From Streptomyces sp. SCSIO 30461 (lineage in GTDB: Bacteria; Actinomycetota; Actinomycetes; Streptomycetales; Streptomycetaceae): a stretch of DNA of 64,000 bases. The DNA is taken from assembly GCF_037023745.1 (NCBI RefSeq), contig NZ_CP146101.1, positions 62,001-126,000 on the forward strand, in the 5' to 3' direction. Below, piece after piece: positions 15,929-25,393 of this stretch. The translations under genes and the position numbers were made by a program. The notes beneath the pieces are model-generated. The model was not told the origin of the DNA. It ran no database searches and worked only from the letters and a program-made list of their open reading frames with translations. Each line of letters starts with the position of its first letter. Within the stretch, counting starts at the first letter, position 1.

Positions 15929-17476
15929 GTGGCTCGAGACCGGCTGTACCCCGAAGCAGCGTCGACAGGGCAGGTGCGCATGAGTCTGTCACTGCGCTTC
16001 GCCGCCGGATCGCACAAGGGCATGATCCGCGAGGGCAACGAGGACTCCGGCTACGCCGGCCCCCGACTGCTCGCCATCGCGGACGGCATGGGCGGCCAGG
16101 CCGCCGGAGAGGTCGCCTCGTCCGAGGTGATCTCGACCCTGGTGCAGCTCGATGACGACGTCCCGGGCTCCGACATCCTCACCTCGCTCGGCACGGCCGT
16201 GCAACGGGCCAACGACCAGCTGCGCGCCATGGTCGAGGAGGACCCCCAGCTCGAAGGCATGGGGACCACCCTCACCGCACTGCTGTGGACCGGCCAGCGC
16301 CTCGGACTCGTGCATGTCGGCGACTCCCGCGCATATCTGCTCCGTGACGGGGTCCTGACCCAGATCACCCAGGACCACACCTGGGTGCAGCGCCTCGTGG
16401 ACGAGGGCCGGATCACCGAGGAAGAGGCCACCACCCATCCGCAGCGCTCCCTGCTGATGCGCGCGCTGGGCAGCGGCGACCACGTCGAGCCCGACCTCTC
16501 CATCCGCGAGGTCAGGGCCGGAGACCGCTACCTCATCTGCTCCGACGGACTGTCCGGCGTCGTGTCCCACCAGACGATGGAGGACACCCTCGCCAGCTAC
16601 CAGGGCCCGCAGGAGACCGTGCAGGACCTGATCCAGCTCGCGCTGCGCGGCGGCGGCCCCGACAACATCACCGTGATCGTCGCGGATGTACTCGACGTCG
16701 ACGGCGGCGACACCCTCGCGGGTCGGCTCCACGACACCCCGGTGATCGTCGGCGCGGTCGCCGAGAACCAGATGCCGCTCGGCGACAACAGCGCCATGCA
16801 GACCCCCGCTGGGCGCGCCTCCGGCCTCGGCCGCCCCGTCCCGCCCGCCGCCGGCGGCTTCGGCCCCCCCGGCAGTGGCGACGGAGCGGGCTACGGCGGA
16901 ATGCCCCCGGAGGGCAGCTACGGCTCGTACGCCGACGACGACTTCACCAAGCCGGTCTCCGCCGGACGGAAGTGGCTCAAGAGATCCCTTTACGGCACGC
17001 TCGCGCTCGCCGTGCTCGGAGGCGGTCTGTACGGCGCCTGGCGCTGGACCCAGACCCAGTACTACGTCGGCACCAACGGCAAGCACATCGCGCTCTACCG
17101 CGGTATCAGCCAGGACCTGGGCTGGGTCTCGCTCTCCGAGGTCGAGAAGGACCACCCCGAGATCGAACTCAAGTACCTTCCGCCCTATCAGCAGAAGCAG
17201 GTCAAGGAGACCATCGCCGAGAGCAGCCTCGGTTCCGCGCGCGACAAGATCGTGGAGCTCTCCACCCAGGCAACCGCCTGCAAGAAGGACGCGCAGCGCG
17301 AAGCCGCAGCGGACACCGCGCCCGCAGCACCTCCCGGTGAGGGGCAGGCCGGTGGCACCACCGGCACCAAGCCCTCCGACCAGTCCGCCCAGACCAAGCC
17401 GAACGCAGCTCCCTCTCCGGGCCCCACCCTCTCGGAGGAGGAGCAGAAGCTCGCCACGAACTGCGGCAAGCAGTGA
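15929..17476 (+). CDS. pstP: PstP-type PP2C Ser/Thr phosphatase
   Basis: 515 residues. GTG 15929 is chosen because GGAGGG ends 8 bp upstream; ATG 15980 (MSLSLRF) is the alternative. The catalytic domain has the PP2C metal-binding motifs GNEDSGY, ADGMGG, GDSRAYLL, CSDGLSG and GGPDNITVIV. A juxtamembrane linker, one transmembrane helix (GTLALAVLGGGLYGAW) and an extracellular tail of about 130 residues follow. It dephosphorylates the PASTA kinase and its targets. It sits between the FHA genes and ftsW in the usual order. Confidence 0.95.
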   Translation: MARDRLYPEAASTGQVRMSLSLRFAAGSHKGMIREGNEDSGYAGPRLLAIADGMGGQAAGEVASSEVISTLVQLDDDVPGSDILTSLGTAVQRANDQLRAMVEEDPQLEGMGTTLTALLWTGQRLGLVHVGDSRAYLLRDGVLTQITQDHTWVQRLVDEGRITEEEATTHPQRSLLMRALGSGDHVEPDLSIREVRAGDRYLICSDGLSGVVSHQTMEDTLASYQGPQETVQDLIQLALRGGGPDNITVIVADVLDVDGGDTLAGRLHDTPVIVGAVAENQMPLGDNSAMQTPAGRASGLGRPVPPAAGGFGPPGSGDGAGYGGMPPEGSYGSYADDDFTKPVSAGRKWLKRSLYGTLALAVLGGGLYGAWRWTQTQYYVGTNGKHIALYRGISQDLGWVSLSEVEKDHPEIELKYLPPYQQKQVKETIAESSLGSARDKIVELSTQATACKKDAQREAAADTAPAAPPGEGQAGGTTGTKPSDQSAQTKPNAAPSPGPTLSEEEQKLATNCGKQ

Positions 17477-17523
17477 GCGGTACGAGCGGTAAGCGGTAGA
17501 CCCGTAGGGGGCCTTTCTCCACC

Positions 17524-18951
17524 ATGAGCGTTGTCACCAACACGACCACCATCGGCGCGATCGAACTGCCGAGCCGCCGCAACACCGAGCTGCTGCTGCT
17601 CGCCTTCGCCGTCGCGATCCCGGTGTTCGCGTACGCCAATGTGGGCCTCGCACTCACCGGCGAACTCCCCGCCGGCATGCTCGGTTACGGAATCGGCCTC
17701 GCCCTCCTCGCAGGCGTCGCGCACCTCGTGGTGCGCAAGTTCGCCAAGTACGCCGACCCGCTGCTGCTGCCGCTGGCGACACTGCTCAACGGCCTCGGCC
17801 TGGTGCTGATCTGGCGGCTCGACCAGTCCCCGCGGCTGAACGCGCTCTCCACCTTCGCCCCGCAGGCCACCAACCAGCTGATGTACTCGGCGCTGGGCGT
17901 CGCGCTGCTCGTCGGCGTATTGCTGCTGCTGAAGGACCACCGCGTCCTGCAGCGCTACACCTACATCTCGATGGCGGCCGCGCTCGTCCTGCTGCTGCTC
18001 CCGCTCGTCCCGGGTCTCGGCACCGACGTCTTCGGCGCCAAGATCTGGATCCGGGTCGGCGGCTTCTCCATCCAGCCCGGTGAGTTCGCGAAGATCGTCA
18101 TCGCGGTCTTCTTCTCGGGCTACCTCATGGTGAAGCGGGACGCGCTGGCCCTGGCCAGCCGCCGCTTCATGGGGCTCTATCTGCCGCGTGGCCGCGACCT
18201 CGGGCCCATCGTCACGATCTGGGCGGTGAGCCTGCTCGTCCTGGTCTTCGAGAACGACCTCGGCACCTCGCTGCTGTTCTTCGGCATGTTCGTGATCATG
18301 CTGTACGTGGCCACCGAGCGCACCAGCTGGATCGTCATGGGCCTGCTGATGTCGGCGGGCGGCGCGGTGGTCGTCTCGCAGTTCGCCAGTCATGTCCAGG
18401 CCCGGGTGGCCGCCTGGCTGGACCCCTTCGAATGCCTGGCGACCGCGCCCGAGGGCTCCAGGACGGCCCAAGCCTGCGACCAGATGTCCCAGGTACTGAT
18501 GTCCTTCGGATCGGGCGGCACCCTCGGCACCGGTCTCGGACAGGGCGACTCCGACCTCATCATGTTCGCCGCCAACTCCGACTTCATCTTCGCCACCGTC
18601 GGCGAGGAGCTCGGACTGGCCGGAGTGATGGCCTTCCTGCTGCTCTACGGTCTGATCATCGAGCGCGGTGTGCGCACCGCGCTCGCCGCCCGCGACCCCT
18701 TCGGGAAGCTGTTCGCGATCGGCCTCACCGGCGCCTTCGCCCTCCAGGTCTTCGTGGTCGCCGGTGGTGTGATGGGCCTCATCCCGCTGACCGGTATGAC
18801 GATGCCGTTCCTCGCGGCCGGCGGATCGTCCGTGATCGCCAACTGGGCGCTGATCGGCATCCTCATCCGTATCAGCGACACCGCGCGCCGGCCGGCCCCC
18901 GCCCCCGCCCCGAACCCCGACGCCGAGATGACCCAGGTGGTCCGACCGTGA
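17524..18951 (+). CDS. FtsW/RodA/SpoVE family peptidoglycan glycosyltransferase
   Basis: 475 residues with about ten membrane helices. SEDS landmarks include the WIRVGGFSIQPGEFAKI segment, VFENDLGTSLLFFG, and the C-terminal GGVMGLIPLTGMTMPFLAAGGSS. SEDS proteins polymerise lipid II together with a class B PBP, here the overlapping downstream pbpA. The stop codon overlaps the pbpA GTG (GTGA), indicating translational coupling. Confidence 0.95.
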   Translation: MSVVTNTTTIGAIELPSRRNTELLLLAFAVAIPVFAYANVGLALTGELPAGMLGYGIGLALLAGVAHLVVRKFAKYADPLLLPLATLLNGLGLVLIWRLDQSPRLNALSTFAPQATNQLMYSALGVALLVGVLLLLKDHRVLQRYTYISMAAALVLLLLPLVPGLGTDVFGAKIWIRVGGFSIQPGEFAKIVIAVFFSGYLMVKRDALALASRRFMGLYLPRGRDLGPIVTIWAVSLLVLVFENDLGTSLLFFGMFVIMLYVATERTSWIVMGLLMSAGGAVVVSQFASHVQARVAAWLDPFECLATAPEGSRTAQACDQMSQVLMSFGSGGTLGTGLGQGDSDLIMFAANSDFIFATVGEELGLAGVMAFLLLYGLIIERGVRTALAARDPFGKLFAIGLTGAFALQVFVVAGGVMGLIPLTGMTMPFLAAGGSSVIANWALIGILIRISDTARRPAPAPAPNPDAEMTQVVRP

Positions 18952-20411
18952 ACAAGCCCCTGCGCCGAATCGCGATCTTCTGCGGCCTTCTGGTCCTCGC
19001 GCTGCTGATCCGTGACAACTGGCTCCAGTACGTCCGTGCGGAAGAGCTCAGCAGCCACAAGAGCAACAAGCGCGTCCAGATCGAGCGCTATGCCTCCGAG
19101 AGCGGCAACATCATCGTCGACGGCAAGCCGATCACCGGCTCCAAGCTGACCGACGACACCTACTTCAAGTACAAGCGCACGTACACCGACGGCCCGATGT
19201 GGGCACCCGTCACCGGCTACGCCTCGCAGGCCTTCGGTTCATCGCAGATCGAGAACCTCGAGGACGAGATCCTCAGCGGCAACGACGACCGGCTCTTCTT
19301 CGACCGCACCATGGCGATGTTCACGGGCGACAAGAAGAAGGGCGGCAATGTCGTCACCACGCTGAACGGCAAGGCGCAGAGGGCGGCGTTCGAGGGTCTC
19401 GGGGACAAGAAGGGCGCGGTCGCGGCCATCGACCCGCGCACCGGGAAGATCCTGGCGCTCGCATCGACGCCCTCGTACGACCCCTCCTCCTTCGCGGGCC
19501 GCCAGGACGCGGACGGGAAGGCCTGGCAGACGCTGAACGCGGACAAGGACAAGCCGATGCTGAACCGGGCGCTGCGGGAGACCTACCCGCCCGGCTCCAC
19601 CTTCAAGGCAGTCACCGCCGCCGCCGCACTGGAGCACGGTGTCGTCAAGGACATCGACGCGCCGACCGACACACCCGAGCCGTACATCATCCCGCTGTCG
19701 AGCACACCGATGAAGAACCAGCACAGCGGCTGCGAGAAGGCGAGCCTGAGCGAGGCCCTGAGGGTCTCCTGCAACTCGGTCTTCGCCAACCTCGGTGACA
19801 AGGTCGGCCGGGACAACATGGTGGAGACAGCAGAGAAGTTCGGCTTCAACGACCCGAAGATCTACACCCCGGTGCGTGCCTCCGCCTCCGTCTACAACAA
19901 GGAGATGGACCGCGGCGGCAACGCCCAGTCGGCGATCGGCCAGTTCGACACCCGTGCCACCCCGCTCCAGATGGCCATGGTCACCGCCGCGATCGCCAAT
20001 GACGGCAAGCTGATGAAGCCGTACATGATCGACCAGCTGGAGGCGCCCAACCTGGACGTGCTGGAGCGTACCGAGCCCGAGGAGATGAGCCAGCCGCTCT
20101 CGGAGGAGAACGCGCAGCTCGTCCAGAAGATGATGGAGAACGTCGTCGAGAAGGGCACCGGTACCAACGCCCGGATCGACGGTGTCACCGTCGGCGGCAA
20201 GACCGGTACCGCCCAGCACGGCGAGAACAACAGCGAGCGCCCCTACGCGTGGTTCATCTCCTACGCCAGGACCGACCAGGGATCGCCGGTCGCCGTGGCC
20301 GTCGTGGTCGAGGACAGCTCGGGCACGGCGCGCGACGACATCAGCGGCGGCGGACTCGCCGCGCCCATCGCCAAGAAGGTGATGGAGGCGGTGCTCGACG
20401 GGAAGCAGTGA
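18948..20411 (+). CDS. pbpA: class B penicillin-binding protein (PbpA type)
   Basis: 487 residues from GTG 18948. An N-terminal membrane anchor (IFCGLLVLALLI) is followed by a PBP dimer domain and the transpeptidase domain with the active-site STFK (in PPGSTFKAV), SCN (VSCNSVF) and KTG (VGGKTGTAQ) motifs. It cross-links peptidoglycan with its SEDS partner ftsW/rodA immediately upstream. The GTGA overlap fixes the start. Confidence 0.95.
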   Translation: MNKPLRRIAIFCGLLVLALLIRDNWLQYVRAEELSSHKSNKRVQIERYASESGNIIVDGKPITGSKLTDDTYFKYKRTYTDGPMWAPVTGYASQAFGSSQIENLEDEILSGNDDRLFFDRTMAMFTGDKKKGGNVVTTLNGKAQRAAFEGLGDKKGAVAAIDPRTGKILALASTPSYDPSSFAGRQDADGKAWQTLNADKDKPMLNRALRETYPPGSTFKAVTAAAALEHGVVKDIDAPTDTPEPYIIPLSSTPMKNQHSGCEKASLSEALRVSCNSVFANLGDKVGRDNMVETAEKFGFNDPKIYTPVRASASVYNKEMDRGGNAQSAIGQFDTRATPLQMAMVTAAIANDGKLMKPYMIDQLEAPNLDVLERTEPEEMSQPLSEENAQLVQKMMENVVEKGTGTNARIDGVTVGGKTGTAQHGENNSERPYAWFISYARTDQGSPVAVAVVVEDSSGTARDDISGGGLAAPIAKKVMEAVLDGKQ

Positions 20412-20593
20412 CGGATGTCACTGATCACCCCGTCACCGTGCATCAAGACCGCACAATGCGGTACCGGTCGCATATCGCGTCCCGGGCTTGGGCGGATTCC
20501 ACGCGACTTGGCCGGTAGCGTATGCGCGAACAGCACACCGCCGGACCACACACACGGGTGCGGTCGGGACTGACGGAGAGGGCTGGAACTGTT

Positions 20594-22594
20594 ATGGAAG
20601 AGCCGCGTCGCCTCGGCGGCCGGTACGAGCTGGGCTCGGTGCTCGGCCGCGGTGGCATGGCCGAGGTCTACCTCGCGCACGACACCCGGCTCGGCCGCAC
20701 CGTCGCCGTGAAGACGCTGCGGGCCGACCTCGCCCGTGACCCGTCCTTCCAGGCCCGGTTCCGCCGTGAGGCCCAGTCGGCCGCCTCGCTGAACCATCCG
20801 GCGATCGTGGCGGTGTACGACACCGGCGAGGACTACGTCGACGGGGTCTCCATCCCGTACATCGTGATGGAGTACGTGGACGGCTCGACCCTCAGAGAGC
20901 TGCTGCACTCCGGCCGCAAGCTGCTGCCCGAGCGGACCCTGGAGATGACCACCGGCATCCTCCAGGCACTCGAGTACTCGCACCGCAACGGCATCGTCCA
21001 CCGCGACATCAAGCCGGCGAACGTCATGCTGACGCGCACCGGCCAGGTCAAGGTGATGGACTTCGGCATCGCACGCGCCATGGGCGATGCGGGCATGACC
21101 ATGACACAGACGGCGGCCGTCATCGGCACCGCCCAGTACCTCTCCCCCGAGCAGGCCAAGGGCGAGCAGGTCGACGCCAGGTCCGACCTCTACTCGACCG
21201 GCTGCCTGCTGTACGAGCTGCTCACCGTGCGTCCGCCGTTCGTGGGCGACTCACCGGTGGCCGTGGCCTACCAGCACGTCCGCGAAGAGCCCCAGCCGCC
21301 GAGCAACTTCGACCCCGAGATCACGCCCGAGATGGACGCGATCGTGCTGAAGGCGCTGGTCAAGGACCCCGACTACCGCTACCAGTCGGCGGACGAGATG
21401 CGCGCCGACATCGAGGCCTGCCTCGACGGCCAGCCGGTCGCCGCGGCCACGGCCATGGGCGCGGCCGGCTACGGCAGCGCATACGGCCAGCGCCCCGAGG
21501 ACCAGCCGACCACCGCGCTGCGCGCGGCGGCGCCGGCCGGGCAGACATCGATGCTGCCGCCCGTGAACCCGGACGACGGCGGTTACGGATACGACGACCG
21601 CCCCGACCGACGCCGCCAGAAGAAGTCGAACGCCTCGACGATCCTGCTCGTGGTGGCGGGCATCCTGGTGCTCGTCGGCGCCATCCTCATCGGCAAGCAG
21701 CTCTTCAAGGACGGCAGGGACAGCCAGGTCATCGTCCCCAACCTGGTGGGCAAGACCTTCGACGAGGCACAGCGGTCCGGGACCAACGTGAACGTGAAGG
21801 TCGTCCAGGGCGGCACCACGCGCTGCGACCATCCCAAGAACAGCGTGTGCAGCCAGGACCCGGCCGCCACCGGCGAGGCCATGATGGACCGGGAAGGGAC
21901 CATCAAGGTCGTCCTCTCGGCGGGCGCGCCACTGGTGGAGGTACCGGATGTCACCAGCTCCAAGAAGGACACCGCTGAAGCACGGCTGGACAAGGACGGC
22001 TTCAAGGTCAAGATCGAGGAGATCGAGTCGGACGAGACCCCCGGCACGGTCGTCAGCCAGACCCCGGAGGGCGGTTCCAAGGCCGAGAAGGGCACCACGG
22101 TCACCCTGAAGGTCGCCAAGCAGGCCACGGAGACGGTTCCGCCGGTGGTGGGCCAGCAGTTCGACGCGGCGAAGGACCAGTTGGAGAAGCTCGGCTTCAC
22201 CGTGGCGCGCACCGATGTCGACTCCGACAAGCCCGCGGGCGAGGTCGTGGCGCAGGACCCGGCGGGCGACTCCAACCAGCCCAAGGGAGCCACGATCACG
22301 CTCCAGGTCTCCAAGGGCCAGGAGACGCCTCAGACGCAGGTGCCCCAGGTACTGGGCAAGCGGGTGGGCGAGGCCAAGCAGATCCTGGCGCAGTTCGGCT
22401 TCACGAACATCACCTTCGCCAACGGGAGCTCGCAGGACGACAACGCGCTCGTCGCCGCGATGAATCCGCGGCCCGGTACCCAGGCGGACCCGGCGACCAC
22501 GACCATCACCCTGCAGACGATCGGTGGCGGAGGCCAGCAGGGCGGCAACAACAACGGCGGCGGAGGGTTCTTCCCGGGCTTCGGCGACGACTGA
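20594..22594 (+). CDS. pknB: PASTA-domain Ser/Thr protein kinase PknB
   Basis: 666 residues from ATG 20594. The kinase domain (about 11-275) has LGRGGMAEVY, the catalytic lysine K40, HRDIKPANV, DFGIA and GTAQYLSPEQ. A Pro-rich linker and one membrane helix (ILLVVAGILVLVGAILIG, about 350-370) follow, then four extracellular PASTA repeats to the end. It senses cell-wall precursors and phosphorylates FHA partners. No pknA-like second kinase is present in this operon, as is normal in streptomycetes. The frame is open to 20522, but homology starts at 20594. Confidence 0.95.
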   Translation: MEEPRRLGGRYELGSVLGRGGMAEVYLAHDTRLGRTVAVKTLRADLARDPSFQARFRREAQSAASLNHPAIVAVYDTGEDYVDGVSIPYIVMEYVDGSTLRELLHSGRKLLPERTLEMTTGILQALEYSHRNGIVHRDIKPANVMLTRTGQVKVMDFGIARAMGDAGMTMTQTAAVIGTAQYLSPEQAKGEQVDARSDLYSTGCLLYELLTVRPPFVGDSPVAVAYQHVREEPQPPSNFDPEITPEMDAIVLKALVKDPDYRYQSADEMRADIEACLDGQPVAAATAMGAAGYGSAYGQRPEDQPTTALRAAAPAGQTSMLPPVNPDDGGYGYDDRPDRRRQKKSNASTILLVVAGILVLVGAILIGKQLFKDGRDSQVIVPNLVGKTFDEAQRSGTNVNVKVVQGGTTRCDHPKNSVCSQDPAATGEAMMDREGTIKVVLSAGAPLVEVPDVTSSKKDTAEARLDKDGFKVKIEEIESDETPGTVVSQTPEGGSKAEKGTTVTLKVAKQATETVPPVVGQQFDAAKDQLEKLGFTVARTDVDSDKPAGEVVAQDPAGDSNQPKGATITLQVSKGQETPQTQVPQVLGKRVGEAKQILAQFGFTNITFANGSSQDDNALVAAMNPRPGTQADPATTTITLQTIGGGGQQGGNNNGGGGFFPGFGDD

Positions 22595-22643
22595 GCCACG
22601 CTTGGCGCCTTGAGGATCCCGACGCGGTCGCGATCAGCAGCAC

Positions 22644-22683
22644 ACCGGCCCCGGGGCCCCTCCGAGAGGGGCGCCGGGGCCGG
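22644..22683. terminator. bidirectional terminator between pknB and sortase genes
   Basis: A GC-rich hairpin, CCGGCCCCGG with a partner CCGGGGCCGG and an inner CCCCTC/GAGGGG, lies between the converging pknB and sortase genes. Confidence 0.7.
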
Positions 22684-22744
22684 CGCTCTTCCCGCTGAGC
22701 CCTCCGCGTATCAGAGTGACCGGGCCGCGGCGGGCCAGGAGGCG

Positions 22745-23434
22745 TCAGCGCAGCTCCTTGGGCCGCGTGCGATCGCTGTCGACCTTCTCCGTGCGCACCA
22801 GCTCGCCCCAGACCACGTACCGGTAGTCGGATGTGTACAGCGGCGTGCATGTCGTCAGGGTGATGTAGCGACCGGGCGCGGTCTTGCCCGACTCCTTCGG
22901 TACCGGTTGGAGCACGTCGACGTTGAACTTCGAGGTCTGCTTCAGGTCCTTGAAGACCTTGTAGACGTACCAGGTGTCCCTGGTCTCGAAGACGATCGGA
23001 TCGCCGGTCCTGATCTTGTGGATGTTGTGGAACTTGGCACCGTGGCCGTCGCGGTGGGCTGCCAGGGTGAAGTTGCCCTGCTTGTCGCCGGGCAGCGCGG
23101 ACTTGATCGGCTCGGTGTAGTAGCCCGCGACACCGTCGTTGAGGGTCTCGGGGTCGGTGCCCTTCTTCACCAGCACCTCTCCTTCGCCCATGGCGGGGAC
23201 ATGGAGGAAGCCGATGCCGTCCCGGGTGTCCAGTGCTCCAGGACCCTGCCCCTGGGGAGCGGCGGCCCAGTTGTGGCGCACCTTGTCGCTCTCCTTGGTG
23301 GCCGCGCGGTCGGCGAGGACGTTGGTCCACCACAGCGAATAGACGACGAAGAGCGCAAGCAGCACTCCCGTGGTGATCAGCAGTTCGCCGAAGACACTGA
23401 TGACGCCGGCGATCCGGCTGCGCGCACGTGCCAC
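22745..23434 (-). CDS. srtE2: class E sortase
   Basis: 229 residues. One N-terminal membrane helix (ELLITTGVLLALFVVYSLWW) is followed by the sortase barrel with the catalytic histidine in AAHRDGHG, cysteine in LTTCTP and arginine in SDYRYV near the end. Class E sortases anchor LAxTG-type proteins such as long chaplins to the Streptomyces wall. Its place next to pknB matches srtE2 of S. coelicolor. The adjacent gene is a second class E sortase 43 bp upstream. Confidence 0.88.
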   Translation of the reverse strand: MARARSRIAGVISVFGELLITTGVLLALFVVYSLWWTNVLADRAATKESDKVRHNWAAAPQGQGPGALDTRDGIGFLHVPAMGEGEVLVKKGTDPETLNDGVAGYYTEPIKSALPGDKQGNFTLAAHRDGHGAKFHNIHKIRTGDPIVFETRDTWYVYKVFKDLKQTSKFNVDVLQPVPKESGKTAPGRYITLTTCTPLYTSDYRYVVWGELVRTEKVDSDRTRPKELR

Positions 23435-23477
23435 TGCCCCTGTTTCCTGTCGTCCCGGGAATCCGTTCCGTCACGCC

Positions 23478-24539
23478 TCAGCCGACGAGCGCATCAGGCT
23501 TGCCCTTGCTCCGCGGACGTTCCTCGACCATCTTGCCCCACACGATCATTCGGTACGTACTCGTGAATTCGGGCGTACATGTCGTGAGGGTGAGGTAACG
23601 GCCGGGCCCGGTGAATCCGGAGCCTGCCGGGACCGGAGCGATCACGCTGGTGTTCGATGGGGAGGTCTGCGGGAGGATGCTCGTCATCTTGTAGGTGTAG
23701 TAGGTGTCCTGGGTCTCGACCACGATCGGGTCTCCGGGCACCAGTGTGTTGATGTAACGGAACGGCTCACCATGCGTGTTGCGGTGTCCGGCGACCGCGA
23801 AATTGCCCTGCTTGTCGGATGGCATGGCGGTCTTGAGGGCGCCGTCCGCGTAGTGCCCGACCATTCCCCGGTCCAGCACGGACAGCTTGTCGATGCCCTC
23901 GGCGACCGGGACGACGACGTCGAGCTTCGGGATGTGCATGATCGCGAAGCCCTGCCCCGGTTCGAACGCGCCGGGTGCACGGCCCTTGGCCCACTCCTCC
24001 TGGATCCTGTCGGCGGCGGCGTTGGCCTGCTGCCCCGCGAGGATGTTCGTCCACCACAGCTGGTAGGTGACGAACAGCAGCATCAACACACCTACGGTGA
24101 TGAAGAGTTCACCGAAAGCCCGGCTGGCGATGACGGCCGGGCCGTCCTTCATGGCTCGGGCACGCCTGCGCGCCTCGACCCGCGTGAGCGGGGCGCCCTC
24201 CTCGCTCGGTACCGGAGGTGAAGGAGGCGGCGCCGTGGAGCCGGCCGCCCTGCGCCGCCCTCGTCCCCGCGCCTTGGACGCACGCCGGCGTTCGGCCCGA
24301 CCGCCCGGCGGCCGCTCGGGCGTCACCAGGTCCGGCGCTGTCGACGGCACAGGTGCGGGCGCGGGTACGTGCACGGCGGGTTCGGGAGGGTACTGCCGCC
24401 CGTACCAGTCCTGCTCGTATCCCCGGGGGGTCTCAGTGGCCTGCCGACCGTACCCGGACCAGTCGTACTGCTCCGGAGCCGGGGACTGCCCCGGAACGCT
24501 CCCGTCCCGGAGCCACGGCGCACCCCCCTGGCCGTTCAT
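23478..24539 (-). CDS. srtE1: class E sortase with long N-terminal tail
   Basis: 353 residues from ATG 24539. A cytoplasmic Pro/Arg-rich tail of about 140 residues precedes the membrane helix (LFITVGVLMLLFVTYQLWW). The sortase domain has AGHRNTHG, LTTCTP and STYRMI as His, Cys and Arg sites. The start codon overlaps the pabA stop (ATGA), so it is probably translated from the pabA message. Position and length match srtE1 of S. coelicolor. The open frame reaching 24608 is an artefact over pabA. Confidence 0.88.
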   Translation of the reverse strand: MNGQGGAPWLRDGSVPGQSPAPEQYDWSGYGRQATETPRGYEQDWYGRQYPPEPAVHVPAPAPVPSTAPDLVTPERPPGGRAERRRASKARGRGRRRAAGSTAPPPSPPVPSEEGAPLTRVEARRRARAMKDGPAVIASRAFGELFITVGVLMLLFVTYQLWWTNILAGQQANAAADRIQEEWAKGRAPGAFEPGQGFAIMHIPKLDVVVPVAEGIDKLSVLDRGMVGHYADGALKTAMPSDKQGNFAVAGHRNTHGEPFRYINTLVPGDPIVVETQDTYYTYKMTSILPQTSPSNTSVIAPVPAGSGFTGPGRYLTLTTCTPEFTSTYRMIVWGKMVEERPRSKGKPDALVG

Positions 24540-25177
24540 GCCAGGGCCTTGCCGCCCACCACCGGCGCGAGCCCTGCCGAGCGGCCGACCGCGCCCGTGT
24601 CGCCACACTGCTCAAGCCAGTTGGCGAGCATCAGGTGCCCGTGTTCCGTGAGCACGGACTCGGGATGGAACTGCACTCCCTCCACCGCCAGTTCGCGATG
24701 GCGCAGCCCCATGATGATGCCGTCCTCGGTCCGCGCCGTGACCTCCAGCTCATCGGGCACCGTCGTGGGCTCAGCCGCGAGCGAGTGGTAGCGCGTCGCC
24801 GTGAACGGCGACGGCAGTCCAGCGAACACGCCCTTGCCCTGGTGCAGTACGAACGAGGTCTTGCCGTGCAGCAGCTCCGGCGCCCGGTCCACGACACCGC
24901 CGTAGGCGACCGCCATCGACTGCATTCCGAGGCAGACGCCGAAGACGGGCACAGCGGTCGCCGCGCAGTGGCGCACCATGTCGATGCAGACCCCGGCCTG
25001 CTCCGGTGCGCCGGGTCCGGGGGACAGCAGCACCCCGTCGAAACCGTCCTGCGCGTGCGCGGTCGACACCTCGTCGTTGCGAACGACCTCGCACTCCGCG
25101 CCCAGCTGGTAGAGGTACTGGACGAGGTTGAAGACAAAGCTGTCGTAGTTGTCGACGACGAGAATGCGCGCGCTCAC
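24536..25177 (-). CDS. pabA: glutamine amidotransferase subunit, aminodeoxychorismate/anthranilate synthase component II
   Basis: 213 residues from GTG 25177. It has the class I amidotransferase pattern ILVVDNYDSFVFNL at the N-terminus, LLSPGPGAP, the nucleophile loop GVCLGMQSMA, and the C-terminal histidine in VEGVQFHPES. It supplies ammonia from glutamine for aminodeoxychorismate (folate) or anthranilate. No component I is in the window. Coupling by overlaps with both neighbours places it oddly in a sortase operon; this order is known in Streptomyces. Confidence 0.92.
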   Translation of the reverse strand: MSARILVVDNYDSFVFNLVQYLYQLGAECEVVRNDEVSTAHAQDGFDGVLLSPGPGAPEQAGVCIDMVRHCAATAVPVFGVCLGMQSMAVAYGGVVDRAPELLHGKTSFVLHQGKGVFAGLPSPFTATRYHSLAAEPTTVPDELEVTARTEDGIIMGLRHRELAVEGVQFHPESVLTEHGHLMLANWLEQCGDTGAVGRSAGLAPVVGGKALA

Positions 25178-25335
25178 TGACCGTCCACCGTCACATCGTT
25201 GAACGGAAGCAGCGGCTCCGCCCAGGGGAACACGTACTGGAACAGCACATAGACGACCGCGAGAGCCAGCACGAGCGAGATGAACGCCCGCACCCATGCG
25301 CTGCCCGGCAGATGCCGCCAGATCCAGCCGTACAT
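25174..25335 (-). CDS. small membrane protein, 53 residues
   Basis: Reading from ATG 25335, the product begins MYGWIWRHLPGSAWVRAF, has one strong membrane helix (ISLVLALAVVYVLFQYVF) and ends LLPFNDVTVDGQ. The stop TGA overlaps the pabA GTG (GTGA), which supports real translation. Such tiny genes sit beside class E sortases in streptomycetes. A role as sortase partner or membrane adaptor is only a guess. Confidence 0.75.
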   Translation of the reverse strand: MYGWIWRHLPGSAWVRAFISLVLALAVVYVLFQYVFPWAEPLLPFNDVTVDGQ

Positions 25336-25393
25336 GCTGTCCCTTTCCTTTCCTCGTACGGGACCAGACTAAAGGGCGCAAGGGGCCCGTGGG